Shown: piece after piece, positions 1 to 8,619 of the stretch | Layout of the letters: each line of letters opens with the position of its first letter | How positions within the stretch are numbered: position 1 is the first letter of the stretch | NCBI RefSeq assembly: GCF_019457885.1 | Contig: NZ_JAHZST010000012.1 | Location: forward strand, 62,001 to 126,000 | Direction: 5' to 3' | From: Shewanella nanhaiensis | GTDB lineage: Bacteria > Pseudomonadota > Gammaproteobacteria > Enterobacterales > Shewanellaceae | DNA: 64,000 nucleotides | Made by a program: the position numbers and the translations under genes | Notes under the pieces: generated by a model | What the model saw: the letters and a program-made list of their open reading frames with translations, nothing else | Told to the model about the DNA's origin: nothing | Database searches by the model: none

Positions 1-495
1 ATGTATATGGCACACTTCACTCCTCAGGATAATCGCGCTGCATTTGGTAGCGTTCTTTTAAAGAGCTTTGTAAATCAAAAGCTGAAGCTTTTTCGTGATG
101 GCTCAACACAAGCTATTATCGAGCCATACAACATGCTTTGTTATCTAAATGAAAGAATGACTAAGTCTGGCTTAGATATCTTTATCGATATTGTTTATGT
201 GGTTGTAGAGCTAACTCAATTTCGTGCTTCAATCGCCCAAGCAGGGCATGGTTTACGTTGTTATCTTCGTAACAGTGAAGGACTGATGCCGCTAGCGCTG
301 CCTGATTCTCTCCAGTTAGGTATTTTAGACTGGGGTCAACCTAGTTCACACTTTAGAACTCTAATGCCAGGAGAGAGCTTTTGTATTTCATCCAGTGCCC
401 CTGAGCATAAACAGATGTTACTTAAAGATCACTTTTGTGGCTTGACCTATGATACAGAAACGCCAAACGGTGGTTACGTACAGCTCACTTTTTAA
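1..495 (+). CDS. SpoIIE/PP2C-like phosphatase, C-terminal part (5' end outside window)
   Basis: The frame is open from base 1, so the gene very probably begins upstream. The 164 residues resemble the C-terminal half of a SpoIIE-type serine phosphatase domain. A helix with FGSVLLKSF is followed by a segment like 'L..LN..M' (LCYLNERM), a hydrophobic strand (FIDIVYVVVEL), an AGHGLRCYL block matching the 'NAGH' turn of the family, and a late 'L.PGESFCISS' strand like 'L..Gd.l.l.TDG'. The Asp of the usual TDG is not conserved. Family members dephosphorylate STAS-domain anti-sigma antagonists or act as response-regulator outputs. Assignment is by pattern only. Confidence 0.5.
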   Translation: MYMAHFTPQDNRAAFGSVLLKSFVNQKLKLFRDGSTQAIIEPYNMLCYLNERMTKSGLDIFIDIVYVVVELTQFRASIAQAGHGLRCYLRNSEGLMPLALPDSLQLGILDWGQPSSHFRTLMPGESFCISSSAPEHKQMLLKDHFCGLTYDTETPNGGYVQLTF

Positions 496-751
496 AGGCA
501 AAGAAGTGCGATGACTTCGTCATCTTCTAGGACAGTCGCAAGCTCCTTGCTAGGACGTTCGCCAGCTCACTACGAGAGCGGCCTTCGGCCTGCTATAAAG
601 GCTAAGAAGATCGCCGCTCTTATCTCTTGGTTGTATAGACTCTAGCAGTCGCTTGCGACGCTCTAGCCTTGACGAAGTCACGTTCTAGCAGGACAAAACC
701 CATCCTTCTTTATAAAACAAACTAGACGGCAAAATGCCGACGTACAAATAC

Positions 752-788
752 AAAAACGCCTTACTATTACTAGTAAGGCGTTTTATCA
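752..788. terminator. Bidirectional intrinsic terminator
   Basis: AAAACGCCTTACTA and TAGTAAGGCGTTTT form a 14-bp perfect stem with a TTAC loop. The stem's own A and T tails give a U-run in both directions. It sits between the convergent SpoIIE-like gene and the peptide transporter, so it can serve both. Confidence 0.8.
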
Positions 789-791
789 TTT

Positions 792-846
792 TAGAACCTA
801 GAACCTAGAACCTAGAACCTAGAACCTAGAACCTAGAACCTAGAAC
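792..846. repeat. Tandem heptamer array (AGAACCT)n
   Basis: About seven uninterrupted copies of the 7-bp unit AGAACCT, just beyond the 3' end of the minus-strand transporter. The same unit recurs at 4990-5064, 9598-9651 and, in short form, 50994-51012. Confidence 0.9.
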
Positions 847-861
847 TGTGAATATATAAGC

Positions 862-2334
862 TTAGTGCTTTATACCTTCATGCTCTGCAGTCACAGCCAT
901 CTCTTCTTCAAGCGCTTCTTCTTCTGTGTGTACGGGGCCGTCTTCAGCACCGTGCATCCAGTCGACTAACTTATCAGCCATAAAGTAAAGTAGGATACCT
1001 GAAGCCGCAGCGGTAATTGCAATACCTGCGAAGATAGACATTGCATTGGCAAGCTGTTCCTCTTTTGGACCACCGTGACCGATAAATGAACCGACAACTC
1101 CACCAATCTTATTCGCTGCAGCAACGAATAGGAACCAAGCACCCATCATTAGTGATGCAATACGCAGTGGAGCAAGTTTAGTCACCATTGAAAGACCAAT
1201 TGGAGATAGACAAAGCTCACCCATGGTATGGAAGAAGTAGGCACCGACTAACCACCACATGCTTGATTTAGCATTGGCATCGCCTCCCATTTCAAGTACT
1301 GCACCAATCATAAATAGGAAGCCGATACCGAGTAGAACAAGACCTAAAGCAAATTTCACTGGTGAGTTTGGCTCATTCTTACCTAAGCGGATCCAAATTG
1401 AAGCCACAACCGGTGCAAAAATAACGATAAACATCGCATTCAGTGATTGAAACCAAGTCGTAGGAACTTCCCAACTGCCTATGCTTCTGTCTGTGAAGTC
1501 ATTGGTGAACAGGTTCATTAGACCGCCAGCCTGTTCAAAGCCAGCCCAGAAGATGATGGTGAATAGACCCATGATCATAATAACTTTGATACGGTCACGT
1601 TCAACTTTAGTCAGAGGCTCTTTACGTACTTCACCTTTTTCAGCAGCTTTCTCTTTTTCAAGTTGCGCAGCTGGTCTACGACCAATATCACCAAGTAGCT
1701 TTTGAGCAAACATGAACTGAATAATTAATGATAAAACCATACCAATACCGGCACAGATGAAACCTGCTTGGAAGTTACCGTCGAAGTAAGCTACAACAGA
1801 ACCAACAATAATACCTGAAAGGAATGCACCAACGTTGATACCCATGTAGAAGATAGTGAAAGCACCGTCACGACGGTGGTCGCCCTCTTCATAAAGATCA
1901 CCAACCATAGTTGAGATATTTGGCTTAAATAGACCATTACCTAAAATAAGTACACCAAGACCTAGGTAGAAAACTTCAGTTTCCATTCCTGGTACCCAAG
2001 CATGGGGCGTACCTAGAATGAATTGGCCTGCGGCCATCAAGGCACCACCAATGATAATGGCACGACGTTGGCCTAGATATGTATCGGCTAACCAGCCACC
2101 GATAAGTGGTGTTAAATAGACTAAACCTGTGAATGTACCGTAAAGAGAGAGGGCGTCAGCGCTAGTCCAACCTAAACCATGACCACCTTGTGATTGAACA
2201 CTATCTACCAAATAAAGTACCAAAATGGCACGCATTGCGTAATAGCTGAATCGTTCCCATAACTCTGTTGTAAACAACAGGAACAATCCCTTCGGATGCC
2301 CGAGCATCGTCCCTTGGGGTTTTGCTACGCTCAT
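862..2334 (-). CDS. POT/PTR2-family proton-dependent di-/tripeptide transporter
   Basis: An inner-membrane MFS symporter that imports di- and tripeptides with protons. The N-terminal TELWERFSYYAMRAILVLYL matches the ExxERFxYY motif of the POT family, and FYMGINVGAFLSGIIVG in the first half matches the second PTR2 signature. Around fourteen hydrophobic segments and a length of 490 residues fit DtpA/DtpB-type proteins. I start at the ATG at 2334, which follows a purine-rich AGGTGG; an upstream in-frame start at 2382 would add 16 residues without a better ribosome site. It stands alone between repeat-rich spacers and looks unrelated to the polysaccharide genes. Confidence 0.9.
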   Translation of the reverse strand: MSVAKPQGTMLGHPKGLFLLFTTELWERFSYYAMRAILVLYLVDSVQSQGGHGLGWTSADALSLYGTFTGLVYLTPLIGGWLADTYLGQRRAIIIGGALMAAGQFILGTPHAWVPGMETEVFYLGLGVLILGNGLFKPNISTMVGDLYEEGDHRRDGAFTIFYMGINVGAFLSGIIVGSVVAYFDGNFQAGFICAGIGMVLSLIIQFMFAQKLLGDIGRRPAAQLEKEKAAEKGEVRKEPLTKVERDRIKVIMIMGLFTIIFWAGFEQAGGLMNLFTNDFTDRSIGSWEVPTTWFQSLNAMFIVIFAPVVASIWIRLGKNEPNSPVKFALGLVLLGIGFLFMIGAVLEMGGDANAKSSMWWLVGAYFFHTMGELCLSPIGLSMVTKLAPLRIASLMMGAWFLFVAAANKIGGVVGSFIGHGGPKEEQLANAMSIFAGIAITAAASGILLYFMADKLVDWMHGAEDGPVHTEEEALEEEMAVTAEHEGIKH

Positions 2335-3490
2335 TAAGTTTCCACCTTCGCTTGTGATTGCCTGTGAGACAAGTGTCGCCACAGAAAAATTGTTATTTTT
2401 TTATTTTACAGTTTTGTAACGTTGAGTTTTTAGTTAGTTTTTTATTCTAACAGTATGATTTGTTGCGTGATATTTTTTCAACTCAACAACAAACACGCTA
2501 CAGACTATTGTTATATTTTAATATTTGACGCTATAAATCCTACGAAACCCATCTTATATACCCTTTTCGACTTGCTAATGTCAATTTTGCCCGCGTGAAT
2601 GGCGACTATTTAAACAGGCAGAGTAAAGAATAAACGGAAAGATATTTTAACGGAGGTGGTGACTTCGTCTCGTCCGAGGATGATACGTGCTAGCACGTTC
2701 GCGAGCTCACAGCTATAAAGGCTGAGAAGAGCGATGACTTCGTCATCTTCTAGGCCAGTCGCAAGCTCCTTTGCTAGGACGTTAGCAGGCTCACTGCGAG
2801 AGCGGACTCCGTCCTGCGATAAAATCTAAAGCGAAGCTGGATTCTGGCATTCGCCGGAAAGACGGCTAAGATTCTATTGCCGACGCAGGCCGCTCTTCTC
2901 AGCCTACTGTAGGTTGGGCTTTAGTCCATCAACAAACAATGATAAACATATTAAACCTGACGGCATAAATGCCGACCTACAATAGAAGAAGGCCATTCCG
3001 TTAACCGTAGCCGTTTATGGTGTTCGCCTCTATTCTGCATCTTTTCTTGACTCTAGCAGGTCGTAGGCCGCTCTCGAAGCCAGCTTGTTGGCGTCCTAGA
3101 ACCTCGCTGACACGAAGTGCCGTCCTCGTAGGGGGAAGCCCGTTCTTCTCAATTTTTTACCGTAAGCGAAGCGTTTCGTGCGGCCGCAGGCTATCCTGTT
3201 AACCGTAGCCTTTTATGGCGTTCGCCTTCGCCGTGACGAAGTCACATCCTAACCACACGAGGGACGCTCTTGAAGCTTTAATACTTTTCAATAAAATAGC
3301 AATTTGATATGATCGCTTTTGTGAATGGGACGTCGCAGATCTTAAGTGGGAGCTTAGATTGTTATGACTATGGACTTTTCCTATATTCCCACCTCTATCC
3401 GTCTATTTTTACAATGCTAAATTTTAAAGTTAGTCATAAAAGTTAGACCCTTAAAGCTATGTGCTTGTTTAGCAAAACGTAAAGAGTCAA
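2335..3490. other. Long spacer with dispersed repeats, no convincing gene
   Basis: 2335-2600 is an AT-rich leader of the transporter. From about 2660 to 3260 the sequence is built from repeat modules: GATGACTTCGTCATC with CTAGGACGTT, then a REP-like pair at about 2922-2985 (GTAGGTTGGGCTTTAG...GACGGCATAAATGCCGACCTAC), then CTAG/CGAAGCG-rich sequence. A 61-codon open frame at 3017-3202 lies wholly in repeat sequence and is not called. 3260-3490 is the upstream region of rfaH. Confidence 0.6.
2922..2986. repeat. REP-like palindrome pair
   Basis: TGTAGGTTGGGCTTTAG and GACGGCATAAATGCCGACC stand head to head about 30 bp apart, both ending in GTAGG outward. The same pair occurs around the RAYT gene at 43.7 kb and at several other spacers in the window. 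Confidence 0.75.
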
Positions 3491-4030
3491 ATGACCATGA
3501 AAGCTTGGTACCTTCTATATTGTAAGCCACGCGGCGAAGCCAGAGCTGTACATAACTTAACCCTTCAAAATATCGAGACTTATCTTCCAACTATAGGCGA
3601 AGAGAAGAGAGTAAAGGGAGAGGTAAGTATTAAGCGGATCCCACTTTTCCCAGGCTATCTTTTTATCAATATTGACCCACAAGTGACAAGTGTTGCACGA
3701 ATTCACTCAACCCGTGGAGTGGGTCGTATAGTTGGTTGTAATGAGCTAATGACCTCTATTGATGATTCTATAATCCACAGCATTCGTTTACGCGAACATA
3801 AGCTGCTATCTGAGTTATTGCCTGCAAGTGAGTTATCACAGAAATGTGATGGCTCTTTAATAGTAGAGATTAATCCTGGTGATCAGGTTAAGTTTACTGA
3901 AGGACCATTTGCTGACTTAGAGGGGATCTTTGCTGAGAAAAACGGTGATAAACGCTGTCATGTACTTTTTGAGATTATGGGGCAGAAGAAGCGAGTCTCA
4001 GTGCCCAGAGACAGTATAAAACCTGTTTAA
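3491..4030 (+). CDS. rfaH: Transcription antitermination protein RfaH
   Basis: A NusG paralogue that binds RNA polymerase paused at ops sites, suppresses termination in long surface-polysaccharide operons and recruits ribosomes. The N-terminal KAWYLLYCKPRGEARA matches the RfaH/NusG start (WYLLYCK), and PLFPGYLFINID and TRGVGRIV match the NGN core. After a linker, the C-terminal part has the KOW-like PGDQVKFTEGPFADLEGIF. At 179 residues it is close to E. coli RfaH (162). The start may instead be the ATG two codons downstream at 3497. It lies 1.1 kb before the export gene whose leader carries an ops element, so its local target is clear. Confidence 0.93.
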   Translation: MTMKAWYLLYCKPRGEARAVHNLTLQNIETYLPTIGEEKRVKGEVSIKRIPLFPGYLFINIDPQVTSVARIHSTRGVGRIVGCNELMTSIDDSIIHSIRLREHKLLSELLPASELSQKCDGSLIVEINPGDQVKFTEGPFADLEGIFAEKNGDKRCHVLFEIMGQKKRVSVPRDSIKPV

Positions 4031-4739
4031 GCTAAATATAGAGTTTTTAGACTACATGTTTATAAAGTAAACATTATTGCTTAAGTATATTACTCATATG
4101 TTTGTAGGATATTTGCCATAGTTGGTGTTTTGTTTTCTGTTGGTGATGTTTGTTAGTTTGACTTGTGTTTTTGAGCCTTGATTTGTTAATGAGCGCGTAA
4201 AATGTATCGCATAAGCTTGCTGTTCTACGTGATTATCGTAAAAATATGGCTGTTTATTTCGCCTTGAGTATAGACACCGATACTTTTTAGTGGTGATTAA
4301 GGTTCTAACTATTCGCTAACTGTGTTGTTTTTTTATAGGAGCATAAATCTGGGCCATAAGGGTTTTAGTAGTGCTTCCTATATTAAACACTCTTTTACGG
4401 TTGCATTTTGAGGTGGCATGCATTCGAGGCTTTAATGAACAGCATTTACATAACGGATAGCGTATAATGCGCCACTGTTTAATTTTTGGTTAGGCAGTTT
4501 TGAGAAATATGATTAAGGAAATTTGCCTTGTATAAATGAGTATGGCTTTGAAATGTCTATTTGGCATTAAGTGTTGTTAGGCGGTAACCAAACTTGAGTG
4601 AGTTTGGGTTAGCTTTATAAACAGCTTAGAGAGTGTAGTAGCTATTTCAAAGTTTGCACTTTGCTTAAAACGTGAAGAAAGAACAATAAAATTAGAGTGT
4701 CGCACTCCGCGATGGGCAATTTGGAAGCCGCAATCCATG

Positions 4740-4750
4740 GGCGGTAGCGT
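4740..4750 (+). promoter_or_regulatory. ops element (RfaH recruitment site)
   Basis: GGCGGTAGCGT is an exact match to the known ops consensus, followed by G. The upstream AAGCC and GGG spacing resembles the 3' part of the 39-bp JUMPstart sequence. It is on the coding strand about 390 bp upstream of the export gene, and rfaH is the preceding gene. Confidence 0.92.
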
Positions 4751-4871
4751 GTCCGAAGGGCTCCAAAGTTAAGAAGATTCTAGGACGCTTCGCTGCGAGG
4801 ACGTTCGCAAGCTCACTGCTAGAGCGCTTTACTGCTAGGAAAGGTGAAAAGTCACAGCAAATACATTGTTG

Positions 4872-4922
4872 TAGGTCGGTATTTATACCGACGTTGTTGA
4901 TGGGCTAAAGCCCAACCTACAT
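4872..4922. repeat. REP-like palindrome pair
   Basis: GTAGGTCGGTATTTATACCGAC and GATGGGCTAAAGCCCAACC occur here in close apposition. They are variants of the same two units seen around the small RAYT gene at 43.7 kb. Confidence 0.75.
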
Positions 4923-4989
4923 TGAAGCAGAGGTAGAGCTGGTTTTTATAACTACTTGCCATAGGTCTTAGAGAGGATGACGCTCCTGC

Positions 4990-5064
4990 TAGAACCTAGA
5001 ACCTAGAACCTAGAACCTAGAACCTAGAACCTAGAACCTAGAACCTAGAACCTAGAACCTAGAA
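4990..5064. repeat. Tandem heptamer array (AGAACCT)n, longest copy
   Basis: About ten and a half copies of AGAACCT, ending some 70 bp upstream of the export gene start, inside the transcribed leader and downstream of ops. Each unit carries a CTAG tetramer across the junction. Confidence 0.92.
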
Positions 5065-5135
5065 ATTTATTATTAATTGCTTATAGCTCAAAACTTGCTT
5101 TTTGTGCTTAAAACTTCTTTTAACGGAGATTATCT

Positions 5136-7883
5136 GTGTTACACAAAACCAAAAAAATAATCATTGCAGGCATTAGTGCCTTAGTTTTGTTGGGCACGCA
5201 GGCACAAGCTGCTATGCCGTCTCCGCAGATGATAGAGCAATTTAAAAACTTGCCAGCTTCAGAGCAGCAAAGATTGGCTAAACAGTATGGTATCGATCCT
5301 TCAATGTTAGGTGGCGGGGCGAGCTCACAGCAGCAGTTGGAAAACCCTACTTTAGTTAATGAGAGACAAAATTTTGATCGAAATGGCCAACCAGTCTATA
5401 AGCAAAATAAAGAGGAAGAAGAGCTCGATTTTGATGAAGATAAAGCGAAAACTGAACTGAAACGTTTTGGCTATGATCTCTTCAGAGGTGAGCCTACTAC
5501 ATTTGCACCAGTTTCAGATGTTCCTGTACCTAGCGAATATCTAGTTGGGCCTGGTGACAATATTAAAGTTCAACTTTACGGTAAAGATAACAAAGAGTAC
5601 GACTTAGTTATTAACCGTGAAGGTGAGATTCAGTTTCCTGAACTTGGGCCAATCTCAGTTAACGGATTAAACTTTGCCGAGCTGCGTAAAACCTTAACTT
5701 CCCGTATCAGCCAGCAGATGATAGGTATCGAATCTAACATCACCATGGGTAAACTGCGTTCAATTCGTATTTTTGTGGCCGGTGATGCCTACAAGCCTGG
5801 TTCATACACTGTTTCAAGTTTATCCACGATCACTCAGGCACTGTTTGTTTCAGGCGGTGTAAATGAGATAGGTTCACTGCGAAATATTCAACTAAAGCGT
5901 AATGGCAAATTAATTGGCACTATGGATCTCTACGATCTGCTTATGCGTGGCGATGCATCTAGCGACCTAATGTTACGCTCTGGTGATGTGGTATTTATTC
6001 CATCAGTGGGTGGTTTAGTCAGTGTGACTGGCGAGGTTCGTCGTCCTGCTATCTATGAGTTAAAGCACCGTGAAACACTGGCTGATGTTCTATCTATGGC
6101 TGCGGGTTTAAAGTCGGGTGCTTATCCAAGAAGTAGTAGTATAGAGCGTTTCAATTCGAACGGTTTAAAAACAGTTAAAAATGTTGACCTTACTTCAGCA
6201 CAAGGTCAAAAAGTTAAGGCTCTAGCGGGTGATGTTGTACGTGTAAAATCTGCTTCTAATCAATTTGAAGATGCCATTACAGTTGTTGGTGCAGTTGTAA
6301 GACCTGGTAAATATCAATGGTATCAAGGTCAGAAGATTAGCGATCTGGTCCCGTCAATTTGGGGCGACCTATCGGCTTCTGCAGATTTAGATTACGGCAT
6401 TATTGTTCGTGAAGTTAATGAATATGGTGATATCGAAGTTCATCAATTTGAGCCAGGTAAAGCTATTAGCCAGAAAGTTGCCACTGATGACCTGCTATTA
6501 AATGCACGTGACAAGGTTATCTTCTTTAACTTTAGTGATAAAAGTCAAAACCGTTACGAGTTAAATAAATTAGTTAAAGAGCGCGTTTTAAAGGTCACTG
6601 AGCTTGCTGGTGACTCATTGGTTGGCAACGATCTTTTTAAAGCTGGCTTTGCGCAACTGCAACAAAAAGGGTTAACAGAGCGAAGTGAAATCGGTGGTGT
6701 TGTTATCGCAAAAGAGGCTGATGATAACGAGCAGCAAGCCATTATAGGTGAGGTCAACAAGATGTTGATCAACCTGTTCGATGATAAAGATTTGATAAAG
6801 CTTAGCTCGGCGATGAACCGCAGCGAACTGCTTTACCCTGTTGTGATGAAATTAACCACTCAAGGACGTTCAGGTAAAGAGGTTAAAGTTGTCGCTGTTA
6901 ATGGTAAGGTTCGCCACTCTGGTATCTATCCACTTGCCGTAAATGCAAGAGTTGATGACTTAATAAAAGCGGGTGGTGGCCTTCAAGAAGGGGCCTACAC
7001 TGCAAGAGCAGAATTAACAAGCACCTTGATAGACAGCCAAGGCTCAAGTATTCAACATCAAAATATCGATCTTAAAGCGGCTATCCAAGGTGATGAGGCT
7101 GTTAATGCAAAACTTAAAGGTCGCGATATTTTAACTGTAATGACAACACCTGATTGGCAAGAGAATAAATCTGTTGAGATCCGTGGTGAAGTTAAATTCC
7201 CTGGTATGTATAACATTCGTCGCGGTGAGACACTTAAAGATGTCCTAAATCGCGCCGGTGGATTTACTGAGTTTGCTTACCTCCCATCAGCGGTATTTGT
7301 GCGGGAATCTGTGCGCCAACAAGAGCAGTTAGAGATTAAAAAGCTTGCGGATCAACTTCGCCGCGATATCGCAACTCGCGGTGTATCGAAAGATGGCAAT
7401 GTTGTGAATTATAGTGATGCTCAAATGATGCTCACCGATCTTGAGAATATCAAAGCTGTGGGTCGTTTAGTCGTCGACCTTTCTGCGATATCAGTTGGTA
7501 TTGAACAAGCCGATCTTCAACTTGAAGATTCAGATATCTTGTATGTACCGTCTACCAAGCAAACAATTGCTGTAATGGGCGAAGTACAACACGCGGCAAC
7601 TCATAGATTCAAGAAGGGCTTAACATTAGATCAGTATCTTGCTATGTCCGGTGGAGAGAGAGAGCGCGCAGATGGTGATAGGACCTATGTGATTAAAGCT
7701 AATGGTTCTGTACTGCTCCCAAGCCGCTCAATCTGGTTCAGCAGTGAAGACAGCCTTCAACCTGGTGATACCATTATTGTACCGCTTGATACAGAATACA
7801 AAGATAATCTAACACTCTGGACGCAAGTAACCAGCATCATCTACAACACAGCTGTCGCATTCGCTACAGTCGCAAATCTTTAG
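5136..7883 (+). CDS. Large SLBB-domain polysaccharide export protein (OtnA/WbfF-like)
   Basis: Outer-membrane/periplasmic export protein for capsule or O-antigen. Residues 1-25 are a signal peptide ending AQA. A Poly_export (Wza N-terminal) domain lies near 120-210, containing VPSEYLVGPGDNIKVQLYG. Several SLBB-type repeats follow: the motif 'V.GeV..pG.Y.l..g.tl.d.l..AGG' recurs near 290, 385, 590, 685 and 810. At 915 residues it is far larger than Wza and resembles the OtnA/WbfF proteins of Vibrio capsule loci, which also follow a JUMPstart. It starts with GTG behind GGAG (5125-5128). No lipobox was seen. It heads the operon. Confidence 0.88.
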   Translation: MLHKTKKIIIAGISALVLLGTQAQAAMPSPQMIEQFKNLPASEQQRLAKQYGIDPSMLGGGASSQQQLENPTLVNERQNFDRNGQPVYKQNKEEEELDFDEDKAKTELKRFGYDLFRGEPTTFAPVSDVPVPSEYLVGPGDNIKVQLYGKDNKEYDLVINREGEIQFPELGPISVNGLNFAELRKTLTSRISQQMIGIESNITMGKLRSIRIFVAGDAYKPGSYTVSSLSTITQALFVSGGVNEIGSLRNIQLKRNGKLIGTMDLYDLLMRGDASSDLMLRSGDVVFIPSVGGLVSVTGEVRRPAIYELKHRETLADVLSMAAGLKSGAYPRSSSIERFNSNGLKTVKNVDLTSAQGQKVKALAGDVVRVKSASNQFEDAITVVGAVVRPGKYQWYQGQKISDLVPSIWGDLSASADLDYGIIVREVNEYGDIEVHQFEPGKAISQKVATDDLLLNARDKVIFFNFSDKSQNRYELNKLVKERVLKVTELAGDSLVGNDLFKAGFAQLQQKGLTERSEIGGVVIAKEADDNEQQAIIGEVNKMLINLFDDKDLIKLSSAMNRSELLYPVVMKLTTQGRSGKEVKVVAVNGKVRHSGIYPLAVNARVDDLIKAGGGLQEGAYTARAELTSTLIDSQGSSIQHQNIDLKAAIQGDEAVNAKLKGRDILTVMTTPDWQENKSVEIRGEVKFPGMYNIRRGETLKDVLNRAGGFTEFAYLPSAVFVRESVRQQEQLEIKKLADQLRRDIATRGVSKDGNVVNYSDAQMMLTDLENIKAVGRLVVDLSAISVGIEQADLQLEDSDILYVPSTKQTIAVMGEVQHAATHRFKKGLTLDQYLAMSGGERERADGDRTYVIKANGSVLLPSRSIWFSSEDSLQPGDTIIVPLDTEYKDNLTLWTQVTSIIYNTAVAFATVANL

Positions 7884-8173
7884 ACCGCAAAGCGGTCTTA
7901 GAAACGTCGTTGGCTTGCTAGAACGTTCGCAAGCTTACGGCTAGAGCACTTCGCTGCTAGAGTGGACGGTCGGAATCTAGATGCTAGAACGCTACGCTAC
8001 TAGAGCGGGCTTTGCCCTGCTATAAAAGCAAAAGCTTAAGAGCCAGGGTTATATACTACGTCAGTGCTATCTTTTGATTTTATAGAATCTAGAAGGAGCG
8101 TAGCGACGTTCTCGCCGTGACGAAGTCACGACCTAGCAGCGCAGCGCTCTGTTTCACGGAAGGAGTCAATCAA
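7884..8173. repeat. Dispersed CTAG-rich repeat between the export and four-helix genes
   Basis: Contains the recurring module GCTAGAACGTTCGCAAGC and CTAGAGCGGGCTTTGCCCTGC, plus GCCGTGACGAAGTCACG just before the next gene. Similar modules occur at 505-690, 2690-2830, 4760-4850 and 56770-56880. No coding content. Confidence 0.7.
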
Positions 8174-8551
8174 ATGAGATTCGAACAACTGGATGTTTGG
8201 AAAAGAGCTTCAAGGTTATCGTGCGACATATACAAGGCCACAGAAACAGTACAAAACTGGGGTTTTAAAGACCAAATAACACGCTCTGGTTTATCTGTGC
8301 CTTCAAACATTGCTGAGGGAGAAGAGCGTGAAACCAACAAAGAGAAAATACGTTTTTTGTATTACGCCAAAGGTTCACTAGGCGAGCTGGTTACACAGTT
8401 ATATATCGGAATTGAAATCGGTTATCTAGAAAAGCATTCCTCATTGGAAATGGTAAAAGAAGCCAAAGAACTCGCAAAAATCTTAGGTACTATGATCAAA
8501 AAGAAAGAGTCAAAAATTAAAGAAGAACCAGCAGTCTACCAGACGAAGTAA
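8174..8551 (+). CDS. Four-helix bundle protein (23S rRNA intervening-sequence family)
   Basis: The 125-residue product opens with FEQLDVWKRASRLSCDIYK and carries DQITRSGLSVPSNIAEG, the hallmark of the small four-helix-bundle family found in 23S rRNA intervening sequences and in many polysaccharide loci. The biochemical role is unknown. I start at the ATG at 8174, preceded by AAGGAG; an in-frame start at 8117 would translate repeat sequence. It lies between the export and Wzz-like genes, with repeats on both sides, as if inserted as a cassette. The fold is shared with DGR accessory protein Avd, but no reverse transcriptase is nearby. Confidence 0.85.
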   Translation: MRFEQLDVWKRASRLSCDIYKATETVQNWGFKDQITRSGLSVPSNIAEGEERETNKEKIRFLYYAKGSLGELVTQLYIGIEIGYLEKHSSLEMVKEAKELAKILGTMIKKKESKIKEEPAVYQTK

Positions 8552-8619
8552 TTATTGCTGTTATAGCAGCGTAGCGCTCTAGCCGCGAAGCGTCCTAGAA
8601 TCTAGAATCTGAAGAGAAT

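Larger units (their letters stand above)
496..861. other. Intergenic spacer made of repeats and a terminator
   Basis: No gene seen. From about 505 to 690 it holds a copy of the CTAG-rich dispersed module (GATGACTTCGTCATC palindrome, CTAGGACGTTCGC, GCGGCCTTCGGCC). Then comes a short GACGGC-AAAAT-GCCGAC palindrome near 726-742, a terminator hairpin, and a heptamer array. Confidence 0.7.
4031..5135 (+). promoter_or_regulatory. Long leader of the capsule/O-antigen operon
   Basis: No coding frame of note. The first 650 bases are AT-rich and may contain the promoter; a TATAAT at 4463-4468 has no good -35 at 17 bp, so it is only a candidate. The distal part holds the ops element, a CTAG-rich repeat (4760-4850), a REP-like pair (4872-4922) and a heptamer array that ends about 70 bp before the first gene. 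A long untranslated leader with a JUMPstart region is typical of RfaH-controlled operons. Confidence 0.6.

Noticed and set aside
3017..3202. Open frame of 61 codons
   Set aside because: It lies entirely inside dispersed repeat sequence, with no ribosome site and no protein-like composition.
4445..4468. Sigma-70 promoter TTTACA/TATAAT before the capsule operon
   Set aside because: The spacing is only 12 bp and no -35 is found at 17 bp; kept only as a weak candidate within the leader.
4990..5064. Possible CRISPR array
   Set aside because: The repeats are 7 bp with no spacers, and no cas gene is present.
8174..8551. Avd-like gene as part of a diversity-generating retroelement
   Set aside because: No reverse transcriptase and no template/variable repeat pair was found nearby; the family also exists outside such elements.
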